Assembly: GCA_038143435.1 (NCBI GenBank)
Contig: JAYQLX010000004.1
Coordinates: 62,001-126,000, forward strand
Direction of reading: 5' to 3'
From: UBA8337 sp038143435
GTDB lineage: Bacteria; Pseudomonadota; Alphaproteobacteria; RS24
Length of the DNA stretch: 64,000 nt
Below the pieces are notes generated by a model. That model was not told the DNA's origin, did no database searches, and saw only the letters and a program-made list of their open reading frames with translations. Numbering within the stretch: position 1 is the stretch's first letter; each line of letters opens with the position of its first letter. The position numbers and the translations under genes are program-made. This document shows, piece after piece, positions 55,868-64,000 of this stretch.

Positions 55868-57468
55868 TTTGTTTGCGTCCCCTGAGTTCGAAAAACGTTT
55901 TATCAGCTTCGCTTATGCATTGTGTTTGAGTTGGCTCAGCGTCATTCAGGCTGAGGCCTATCGCTGTTCGAAATCCAATGCGCAAGCGCCGCCCGAATGG
56001 ATGAGTTCTTTCGGCCTGAATAATGATGCAGGTCAATTATTCGGCTACGCTCAAACCCGCCCAAGCAAAGAACAATCGCTAAGCGATATAGACCAAGCCT
56101 TAAAAACAATGGCGCTGTCGGATTTATCGCTGAATATTCGTTCAGATGTCTCCAGTTCCATCGTCTCGGAACAGGCCTTTGCGAATGGCGAAACATCGGA
56201 GAAAATGCTTATCGCCGGAAAAACCGAGAGCAGCATCTCAATCGGCATGCTCAGCGGCTCGCAATTATTCATCGATGAAGCAAAATGTATTGCCTATGCG
56301 CGCGTCAGCATTACAAAATCTGACCTGCCCTACATTATTGCGCTTTCCGATTTTCGCGACTATCAGGTGAAGCTGGCAGATGGCCAAGCCTCTTTAGGCG
56401 ACGTTTTGCTTTGCTGGCAAACCTTCGCAAAGCCGGGCAAACGTCGGATACAAGCGGTCAGCTGGCCAGCATGCAGTCGCAAATCGAGCGCACGCAGAAA
56501 GACAGTAAAAAGCCAATTGAAATGGCGCTGACAAAACCGTCGCAACCATCAGAAAAGATGCAGCGTCAATCGTCACTCTTGCTGATGAGCTTTCCGAGTT
56601 CGACGCATCATCGCCCGACATTAAAGCCGCCGGCAATGAAGGCGGGAAATTCTGGCTGAAATCGATAAAATATACGCTAAATGGGATAATCGCAATTTTG
56701 GTCATCGATTATCTCAAGAGACATTTGAAACACTTTTGGATTTGATCAATGGCGTAAACGATAAATATTTGGCGCCCACCCACAGCGACACGCTTGAAAA
56801 GCTTGTTCAAGGCGAATGACTACAAATTGCAACAAGCACTTTTTGTAACTATTATCCGACACGAGCCAAAAATTTGGTATTGATGAGGCCGAGATAATTA
56901 TAAATTTGAATTTTATCGATACGAAAAATCCAAAATGCCATTGGGAGGCCGATAAGTAATGAAAAGCTAGCTGGCGCACTGATGCAGCATCCGAAACGCT
57001 GATGGCGGGCGCCTTGGACGGCCAGCTTACTTCGCTCAAGGCGCTTTTGAAAACAATCGCGCACGCGGATTTGATTCAATCATGTCCATGCTGAAACCAA
57101 TGCCAAAACCAAATCGCCCTATAGCACGCAAGAGGTTGCCACCTTTCTGAAACAGAATTGATGGCAATCCAACGAGGCGCTGCCGACCCTCGCTTATTGA
57201 CCGCGGCTATTTTGCGTTCTCTACCTTGCTTTTGTTCGGAGCAGTAAGCTGGCTGATATTGTTGTCGGCATTTCGACGGGGACATCGACCTATGGTTATG
57301 AATATTCCTACCCTTATGAAGATTATAACGGCGACCAAGATACCTCTTCTTACAATGAAGATATTGATTTTACCTATCAAGACACCTCTGTCACTTTTCA
57401 GAATGAAAACGGCTCGTCTTGGACAATCAAGGGATTGAGAAAAGCGGGGATGACGCTCTGCCAAGCTG
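55842..57468 (+). pseudogene. Second LPP20-like secreted protein, broken in many places
   Basis: The opening frame (to about 56400) encodes a signal-like stretch, SFAYALCLSWLSVIQAEA, then PPEWMSSFGLNNDAGQLFGYA and ALKTMALSDLSLNIRSDVSS, again LPP20-like. Later pieces lie in changing frames: GQTSDTSGQLASMQSQIE (56440-56510), DKTVATIRKDAASIVTLADE (56530-56620), KIYAKWDNRNFGHRLSQETF (56665-56750), FIDTKNPKCHWEADK (near 56930), then a Tyr/Asp-rich run YGYEYSYPYEDYNGDQDTSS near 57290-57350. Each piece looks coding but none is long. It may be one former protein of about 540 residues or two. Confidence 0.5.
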
Positions 57469-57469
57469 C

Positions 57470-58818
57470 AGTTATTCGCTGACCGACTTTGACGATATGC
57501 ATGAAGAAATGGCGATGCTGCGGCGTTTGCCGATTACGTGTTGAAAAATCGGGCCGACCGCTTTCCGTTTCAATTGCGCAAGCCGACAGCAAGCCGACCC
57601 TATGGCGGCATCTGACCGATTGGCTGGAGCAAGGCGGTAGCCGTTGGTCTGCATTTATGCGTGGGCAAGTTGGCTCAAGTCATATAGTTATGCCCTGTCG
57701 GCACCTTAGGGCTTAATGTTAAATTTTTAATTGAATTGCTGTTTTTTGCTGGCCCTATCGGGCCACCCGAGTTTTGCAAAAATTGCCGATTTGGAACCGC
57801 TTAACAAATTACGAGGTGTTTTTCGCCGTCGAAGCGCAACCCTGAAACCCTCCGCGCGCAATTACTCAGAACAGAAGAAGCTGGTTCAAAAAATCCATTT
57901 GTTCGCGCTTTGCAAATAGCCAATATTTGGCAAAATTTTTGTGCTTGGAACCCTCCGGATTATGAGCCTGAACTGAAGACAAAACCGGTCAAAAAGGCTG
58001 GAAATTGGCTGGCATTTGTTACCGAGAGTATTCATAAATTCGGCGTGGCAAAAATATTGGCCGAACACCGGCCGAGAGCGATGAGATCCCGTCGGCGAAA
58101 CGAGCGAGCAAAGCCGAGGTTGAGGTGGCGCTTGACCTGATGCTCGAAAATAACGGGCGCGGCGTTCTCTATTTCCCATTTCTAAATTTTGCCGATGGCA
58201 ATCTCGACAGCACGCGAACTATGTTGGAAAGCAATGAAACTCTTCCCGGCCTATCTGATGGCGGCGCTCATTTAGGAATGATTTGCGACGGCTCATTTCC
58301 GACAACGAGGCTGACGCATTGGGGACGGCTTTGAGACCGCACTCGTTGGCGGCGACAAACTTCCATTGGAATTGTTGATTAAAAAGCAGAGCTGCGACAC
58401 TAATTTCTCAAACAAGGAGTTTGGGTTGGCATTTTGCACGACCGAGGCGTTCTCATGCCCGGCAATCGCGCTGACATTAACGTTATCGATTTTGACAAGT
58501 TTCGCTTGCAGGCTACATTTGCCGGAAATAAACTAGTTTGATTTGCCCGCGGGTGGGCGCGCGTTTGATGCATATCGCGCGACCGGTTATCACGGAAAGA
58601 ACCTTGGTCCCAACATTTGTGGGCCGGTGACGAAAACTTTGGCCTATTTGTGACCGACCGCTTAATGGCACTGCCCGCTTGGCATTGGTTTTCTTGACGG
58701 CACGCCGACCGACGCTAAGCCTGGCAAATTGGTACGCGGCGCGCAAACCAAACCGAAGCAAAAGCTGGCCGTTTTTCGAATAGCTTGCCGGGTTATGGCT
58801 TCATTCGGCGACGGGTGA
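57470..58818 (+). pseudogene. 5'-truncated, frameshifted D-aminoacylase-type amidohydrolase
   Basis: Pieces in all three frames match the C-terminal two thirds of the amidohydrolase-3 / N-acyl-D-amino-acid deacylase family in order: LTDFDDMHEEMAMLRR, SGRPLSVSIAQADSKPTL, GHPSFAKIADLEPLNKLR, NPPDYEPELKTK, GVLYFPFLNFADGNLDSTR, LPGLSDGGAHLGMICDGSFP, DRGVLMPGNRADINVIDFD, and KPGKLVRGAQ. The metal-binding N-terminal part (the HxH region, about 230 residues) is absent. Family enzymes hydrolyse N-acyl-D-amino acids. At least eight breaks occur in 1.35 kb, so it cannot make a functional enzyme as read. Confidence 0.7.
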
Positions 58819-58951
58819 AGCCAGACCTTCTCCTGTCGAAAGCGCGGAGACATCATGAAAACACATTTACGCCGACTTTTGCATGGATTGGCGATCAGGC
58901 GCAATCTAGAAATGGCTTAGATAAAAATTCGTTGCGCCCCTCATTTTAGTT
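58819..58951 (+). other. Spacer upstream of the acylase, probable N-terminal part
   Basis: An ATG at 58855 starts MKTHLRRLLHGLAIRRN and stops at 58920; a hydrophobic run KFVAPLILVLLNLGLF lies in another frame. Together they may form the signal region of the acylase, broken by frameshifts. Confidence 0.35.
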
Positions 58952-61053
58952 TTGCTAAATCTCGGGCTCTTTGCGCTGCGCGCTGCCGCCTGGGATCCAA
59001 ATGCCGCCATTGCAGAAGCGGCGCAATATGATGCCGAGATTATTCGCGATGCTTATGGCGCACCGCATATTTACGGCAAGCGCGATATCGATGTTGCCTT
59101 TGGCTTGTCTTATGCCCATGCCGAAGACGACTTTAAAACCATGCAACAAATGATTCCGTTTTATCGCGGTGAACTGGCGCGCGAAATCGGCTTAGACGGC
59201 GCGCCGATTGACTTTTTGGTGCATTGGCTGGCGTGCGCGCGATCATGTTCAGGAAAATTATGAAACAGCCCTAACACCACAAATCCGCGCCCATCTAAAA
59301 GCCTATTCGGACGGCCTTAACTATTATGCCGCGATGCATCCAATGGAAGCCGACCCGCGCCTTTTCCCCATCACGCCGCAAGATTTGACAGTCGGTTTTT
59401 CGCTTCAGCATTTATTGTTTTACGGCTTTGAAAGCCACGTTACCAAACTGTTTGCCGACAGCCCGCAATATGAATTGGCAAGCGCACCGGACAGCGCGTC
59501 GCTGACACGCCACATTGGGGCAGCAGGCCTGCCCGTCGGTTCCAATGCTTTTGCCATAAACGGCGACAAGTCATCTGACGGCGCAACCCGCATCATAATT
59601 AACTCGCACCAGCCCTTAACCGGCCCTGTCGCTTGGTATGAGGCGCATGTAAAATCCGGCGAAGGATGGGATATGCATGGCGGCGTTTTTCCCGGTATGC
59701 CCTTTATAGCCAAAGGCTTTAATCCGGATATTGGCTATGGCGTAACAGTCAATAAGCCCGACCTTGTCGATATTTATAAGCTGACCCTTAACCCGAAAAA
59801 CGGTGATGAATATATGCTGGACGGCACGCCGCACGCTTTTGAAAGCCGCCGCCATTGGCTGAAGATTAAGCTGCTCGGCAATTTCTACCTGCCCGTGCCG
59901 CGCACATTATTGAAAGCGGTGCATGGCCCTGCCCTTGAAACAGCGCACGGCACATATGCGGTGCGTTTTGCCGGTATGGGTGAAATGCGTCAGCCGGCCC
60001 AATGGATGGCGATGAACAAAGCCCGCAATCTCGAACAGTTCAAAAAAGCCATGTCCATGCAAGCCATTGTCTCTTTCAACTTTATCTATGCCGACCGCAG
60101 CGGTGATATTTATTTCCTACATAATGGCCGCATACCCAAACGCGCCGCCGGTTGGGATTGGCAAAAATATCTGCCCGGCGACCGCAGCGATTTGATTTGG
60201 GATGAACAAATTTCATTTGGTGAAATGCCCCAATTAAGCAATCCATCGTCAGGCTATCTTTTATCAACCAATCAGGACCCGTTTCAGGTCACCGCCGCCA
60301 ATGATAATTTGCCGCGCGAAAATTACCCGCCTGAACTTGGCTCTGCAGACCCGCATGACCAATCGCGCCAATCGCGGCCTTACGATGTTTGCCGAAGCCG
60401 GACGCATGAGCGAGGCCGATTTCATCGCCGTCAAATGGGATAAGTTTTACGACCCTGAAAGCCGCGCCATGAAATATGTGCGGCGCATTAACGACATGGA
60501 ATTCGAAGCCGGATCACTGCATGCAAAAGGTCAAGCCATATTGGCCGCGTGGAATGGCGAAACGGCCCGCGACAATCGCCAAGCCGCGCTGGGCGTGTGC
60601 CTGTTATCGGAAGAATGGAAAGCCGAGCAAGCAGGTAAACCCGCTCCCGATATTGCGCCGGTTTACGACACTTGCCTTGAGGAGCTGATGAGCGCATTTG
60701 GCCATCTCGACCCAAAATGGCAAGAGCGCAATCGGCTGCTGCGCGGCAGAAAAGATTTACCGCTTGGCGGCGGCCCTGATGTGCTACGCGCCATTTATGG
60801 TTTGCCTGAAAAAGACGGTCGCCTGAAAGCCGTCGCCGGTGACGGGCTGGTCGTCTATTCGGCTTGGGATAAGAACGGCAAGCAGAGCGGCGGCATGGTG
60901 CATAATTTCGGGGCCGCCAGCACACGCCCCAAATCGCCGCATTATGATGACCAAGCGCCACTATACGCTGCCGAGCAGTTTCGCCCCGTGGCGTTGACGC
61001 GGGAAGACTTGCTGCAAACACCGCACAGCATCACCCGCTTGCCGCTAGACTAG
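58952..61053 (+). CDS. Penicillin/AHL-acylase family protein, two or more frameshifts
   Basis: This is an N-terminal nucleophile hydrolase of the penicillin acylase family, which includes acyl-homoserine-lactone acylases. The first part has AEIIRDAYGAPHIYG and GLSYAHAEDDFKTMQQM. After a break near 59225, GLPVGSNAFAI supplies the new N-terminal Ser of the beta chain, and later INSHQPLTGP and PGMPFIAKGFNPDIGYGVTV. A second break near 60345 leads to the last third, with GPDVLRAIYGLPEKDG, ending at 61053. The hydrophobic leader LVLLNLGLFALRAAAW suggests export; its start is uncertain. The joined length is about 700 codons. Confidence 0.85.
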
Positions 61054-61580
61054 GTGCGTGCCGCCTCGAAGTTGAGAATGTCCTGCTTTTTCTCCAGCCC
61101 GTAATAATAGCCACCCAAAGTGCCATTATGCGCCAAGACGCGGTGGCAGGGAATGATGAAAAACACGGGGTTTTTGCCGACCGCCGAGCCGACCGCACGA
61201 TTGGCCTTCGGCTTGCCGATTTTCTGTGCAATCACCTTATAGCTGCTGGCTCGAGCAAAAGGAATTTGCAACAGGCTGCGCCATACTGATAGCTGAAAGG
61301 GCGTGCCTTTTAGGTGCAGCGTCAGCGGCTGCGGGGCATTGGTGAAATAGCTGAGTGCCGCGCTGTGGTGCCGCGTGGTTTGCTCTATGACATGCGCCTT
61401 CGGATGGCGCGCGCGCAATTCGTCTTCGCTGCGCCCATCCATATCCAGCCATAAATGCGCCAAACCCTGTGTTGTCGAGGCCAGCAATAAGGGGCCGAAC
61501 GGGCTATCGGCACGGCTTAAAAAAAGCTGCGATGGCGGCACTTCCATTTCAATCACGTCAATGGTATCGGCGGGGCGCAT
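61050..61580 (-). CDS. ogt: Methylated-DNA-protein-cysteine methyltransferase
   Basis: Ogt removes O6-alkyl groups from guanine by transfer to its own Cys. The 176-residue protein has the active site IIPCHRVLAHNGTLGGYYYG and the helix-turn-helix FARASSYKVIAQKIGKPKANRAVG. The Ada N-terminal domain is absent. ATG 61580 has GGAGAAG 5 bp upstream, better than an in-frame codon 30 bp earlier. It is convergent with the acylase gene, overlapping by 4 bp. Confidence 0.93.
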   Translation of the reverse strand: MRPADTIDVIEMEVPPSQLFLSRADSPFGPLLLASTTQGLAHLWLDMDGRSEDELRARHPKAHVIEQTTRHHSAALSYFTNAPQPLTLHLKGTPFQLSVWRSLLQIPFARASSYKVIAQKIGKPKANRAVGSAVGKNPVFFIIPCHRVLAHNGTLGGYYYGLEKKQDILNFEAART

Positions 61581-61671
61581 TGGCTTCTCCTTTTTTATGA
61601 CGATAGCCAATATGATTGACGTTCGCGAGGGACATGTTGCGCCTGCCCACAGCTTTCGCTAAACCGCCATT

Positions 61672-61806
61672 ATGGGTGATAAACAAAAAAAGATGATATT
61701 GGCCGCCGTGCTTATGCTGGCCGTGATTGCGGCTTTGCAAGCCGTGACCCATAGCGATTTTTACGCCGAATTAGAGCGGCTGAATATGGACAACCACCAG
61801 CACTGA
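61672..61806 (+). CDS. Candidate 44-residue membrane peptide
   Basis: A short frame encodes MGDKQKKMILAAVLMLAVIA, then a polar tail with THSDFYAELERLN and DNHQH at the end: a basic N-terminus, one membrane helix, and an outside tail. It is divergent from ogt and its stop abuts the SDR stop on the other strand. No strong ribosome site is seen. It could instead be a remnant. Confidence 0.4.
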   Translation: MGDKQKKMILAAVLMLAVIAALQAVTHSDFYAELERLNMDNHQH

Positions 61807-62482
61807 TTATTGCGCCCAACCGCCGCTAAACGGTATGGCTTGGCCGACAAAGAAGTCGCTTTCATCAGATGCCAGAAATACCGCAAACAAAGCGTCTTCG
61901 CGCGCTGTCGCAAGCCGCCCCGCCGGCACGTTTTTCAGCAATTCCTTAAATTCCGGCGTTTGCGTAAATTCGGGCGGGAAATAAACCGGATTTTCGAAAA
62001 AAGTTTTGCGCAATCAAATTCATCTGAATATTATGCGCGGCAATTTCAGCACCGGTTGACCTCACATAACCGACTTGCGCATGGCGCGCCGAACTATAGG
62101 CGGTGATGCCGGCCATACCTTTCACGCCCGTGGCACTGCCATAAACGAGTATTTTGCCTTTTTGTCGCTCAACCATTTGCGGCAGCACCGCTTTGGTCAG
62201 GCGATGCAATGGATGCACCATCACATCAAACATGGCCTGCCAAGTATCTTCGGGCATGTCAGCTGCAGCAATGCCGAGATTGGCCGGTGCCGCCAAATTG
62301 GCCACCAGCACATCAATATGGCCGGTTTCTTCAATCAAAGCGGCGGCGCGCGCGGGGTCGGTCAAATCGCTTGTATCGGCAATAACCTCCGCCCCCTGCT
62401 CTGCGAAGACTTCCAACGTTATCGGCCCCATATAGTCATCGGCCTGCGTGACCAAGACGCGCTTTCCTGTCAGTCGAGCCAT
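61807..62482 (-). CDS. SDR-family oxidoreductase, one frameshift, Lys to Arg in motif
   Basis: This short-chain dehydrogenase-like protein of about 225 codons has ILVYGSATGVKG with Ser, and Tyr in ITAYSSARHAQVGY, but the Tyr-x3-Lys Lys is Arg. The NAD region LVTQADDYMGP lacks the usual Gly-rich loop. Near 62015 six Ts in a row break the frame; five restore FFENPVYFPPEF and the tail GQAIPFSGGW. The activity is therefore uncertain. It overlaps the GST gene by 1 bp, with the dioxygenase upstream, forming an operon. Confidence 0.82.
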
Positions 62483-63393
62483 TAATTTCTTTCCTCAAAC
62501 AAATAGCCGAGACGCGGATAATGCACCAATACATCACCGACTTGTTCATCTGTGCGTTTAACCGCCAAAGCTTCAGTTGTTGCCCACACAATTTCACCGA
62601 CGGTTTCTTCTTGGCCATAATCATTCGGCTTAATGGCAATCATCTTCCCGACCGGCAAAGCCTCATCTTCAATCGCATCAGCCGGTGGCGTGTAATCGGG
62701 CGCCGCATCACGCGCAACGGCCAGCGCATCGGCGGGCTGCATATCGCTGCGCTGTCCCTCCCCCATGTCGAGAATGCCCTTAAGCCATTTGGCAATCGCA
62801 GGGTGTTTGTTCACCTCAGCCGCCAATGAAGGCGCGCTGCACGCAAAGTTCAAAACATGAAAAGTCGCGGCATCAGCCAGGGTAAAACGCTCGCCCAACA
62901 TAAATGGCGTAGCCTCAAGCTGGCGGTTTATCATCTGTAAATCGAGCACAAACTGCGCCTTCACATGGTCAACCGGTAAAGCTGCCGCCAACACTTCAGG
63001 GCGTTGCATGGCGGCGCGGTCAACGAGAAAATCTTTCGGCACCAATTCACCGATTTCAAAAATACTCGGCGCAGCGGCGTGCGAGAACAGCCGATAATCG
63101 GCCCAATCGGCAAGCAACTCTGCCGCTCCCAGCAATGCGGGTGGCGTCAGCGGCGCGTCGGGATAACGCTTTTCAATTTCGCGTATCATCAGCTTGGTGT
63201 CGCAATAAATATGCGCGCCGATTTGCAGCACGGGAATTTTGCGATAGCCGCCGGTCAGCGGGGTCAGGTCGGGCTTCGGCGCAATCACGGGTTGCTCAAC
63301 CGCCTGCCATGCCAAATTCTTGAAGGCGAAAATACTTATGACTTTTTTCGAATAAGGCGACAGCGCATATTGATGCAATATGAGGTCAGTCAT
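62482..63393 (-). CDS. GST-like protein with a C-terminal extension
   Basis: This 303-residue protein begins with a thioredoxin-like GST domain, LILHQYALSPYSKKVISIF, then GGYRKIPVLQIG and CDTKLMIREIE, followed by a helical C domain with LGERFTLADAATFHVL. After about residue 220 it has an extra beta-rich part, VGKMIAIKPNDYGQEETVGE and so on to the end. The Ser in the SPYS motif would activate glutathione. The extension is not in standard GSTs and may be another substrate domain. It lies between SDR and dioxygenase genes. Confidence 0.82.
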   Translation of the reverse strand: MTDLILHQYALSPYSKKVISIFAFKNLAWQAVEQPVIAPKPDLTPLTGGYRKIPVLQIGAHIYCDTKLMIREIEKRYPDAPLTPPALLGAAELLADWADYRLFSHAAAPSIFEIGELVPKDFLVDRAAMQRPEVLAAALPVDHVKAQFVLDLQMINRQLEATPFMLGERFTLADAATFHVLNFACSAPSLAAEVNKHPAIAKWLKGILDMGEGQRSDMQPADALAVARDAAPDYTPPADAIEDEALPVGKMIAIKPNDYGQEETVGEIVWATTEALAVKRTDEQVGDVLVHYPRLGYLFEERN

Positions 63394-64000
63394 TAGGCGG
63401 CAGCGTCAAAATAAGGCCGGTCTCCGGCAATCGTTACGCGCTCCATCACCCGCACTTCAGGATAATAATCCGACGCCGCAAAATGCTGGCAAGCGCGATT
63501 GTCCCAAAACGCCATCGACCCCGGCTGCCAGCTAAAGCGGCACTGCACTTCCGGGTTCCAAGCGGTTTTATACAGCTTGTCCAGCAGGTCAGCGCTTTCT
63601 TCCGGCTCCATATCGACAATGTGGTCGGTGAAAGCGGCATTGACATAAATCAGCCGCTCATTGGTTTCAGGATGCGTGCGCACCACCGGATGCACCATAG
63701 GCGGATATTTTTCGTGCAATTCTTCCGCTTGCTTGCCGAGGCGGCGGGCGAAGACGCGCGCAATATCATGCGAGGCAGAGAGGTTTTCAATCTTCTCTTT
63801 CACCTCGTCAGACAGGCGGTCATAGGCCATCACCATATTGGCGAACAGCGTGTCACCGCCGACCGGCGGCAATTCAATAGCGCGCAAAATAGAGCCGAGC
63901 GACGGCGCTTCGCCATGTCACATCAGAGTGCCAACGATTTTCCGCGCCGCGCGATTTCGGCCCATGCGCAATGCGCAGCACTTCCGGATTGGGCTGGTCT
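63393..64000 (-). CDS. TauD/TfdA-family dioxygenase, partial, one frameshift
   Basis: An Fe(II)/2-oxoglutarate dioxygenase runs off the right edge. The visible end holds RWHSDVTWR with the HxD iron ligands (near 63930), GGDTLFANMVMAYDRLSD, and the distal His/Arg region FWDNRACQHFAASDYYPEVR. The frame breaks near 63905, where one missing base restores REAPSLGSILRAIEL. It is the first gene of a TauD-GST-SDR group. Substrate is unknown; taurine, alkylsulfonates or aryloxy acids are options. Confidence 0.88.

Noticed and set aside
55142..61053. Genomic island integrated at tRNA-Ser
   Set aside because: No integrase, no repeat of the tRNA 3' end downstream, and no clear base-composition step that I could confirm by eye.
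1..64000. Programmed frameshifting as the cause of the many split frames
   Set aside because: The breaks have no common slippery heptamer or stem-loop, occur in unrelated housekeeping genes, and go in both directions.

Overview
The window reads as core chromosome of an alphaproteobacterium of roughly 53% GC. The evidence is a set of gene orders typical of that class: rpoZ-rsh-pyrE-(DUF2062)-pdxJ-acpS-lepB-rnc-era-recO-parC; glyA-nrdR-ribD-ribE-ribB-ribH-nusB-thiL-hppA; (bc1 chaperone)-DUF177-plsX-fabH-ihfA-merR with bamE divergent; and alaC-hom-glpX-recJ. A Ubiq_cyt_C_chap protein and a RibB fused to a cysteine-less RibA-like domain fit the same assignment. I cannot name a genus from sequence alone.

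Layout: 0.2-2.4 kb thioesterase, Sir2 deacylase and hydrolase; 2.4-4.2 kb glyoxalase, secreted repeat-like protein and periplasmic MsrA; tRNA-Glu; 4.3-9.6 kb recJ, glpX, hom, alaC; 9.6-13.4 kb argC, fabZ, rpsI, rplM, ctaA; 13.4-13.9 kb DUF2842, a 26-codon microprotein and tRNA-Pro; 14-18 kb lipid-synthesis, IHF and MerR block; 18.2-27.4 kb bamE, H+-pyrophosphatase, riboflavin/thiamine/NusB block, glyA; 27.5-34.9 kb phosphodiesterase, DUF1295, valine-catabolism operon, hemB, a second beta-hydroxyacid dehydrogenase and a flavin reductase; 35-41 kb SLC13-type transporter, bpt, and a TRAP transporter with fused membrane subunits; 41-51.5 kb the parC to rpoZ block; 51.6-55.2 kb folK, UDG, smpB, dapA, SDR, tRNA-Ser; 55.3-58.8 kb a broken region with LPP20-like secreted proteins and a 5'-truncated amidohydrolase; 58.9-64 kb penicillin/AHL-acylase family protein, ogt, a 44-aa membrane peptide, then SDR, GST-like protein and a TauD-type dioxygenase running off the edge.

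About twenty clearly conserved genes, including thiL, rnc, dapA, ribB and rsh, carry one or more single-base frameshifts. In the cases I resolved, most lie in or beside homopolymer runs. This points to consensus sequencing errors more than to biology, so I report these loci as genes with interrupted frames. The 55.8-58.8 kb region is different: breaks are far denser and the amidohydrolase lacks its N-terminal part, so I treat it as pseudogenes or a bad assembly patch.

I found no CRISPR array, transposase, phage module or biosynthetic cluster. The most unusual items are a signal peptidase I with Thr at the catalytic Ser position, a perfect palindrome filling the spacer of a candidate rplM promoter, two microproteins, and the tandem LPP20-like secreted proteins.
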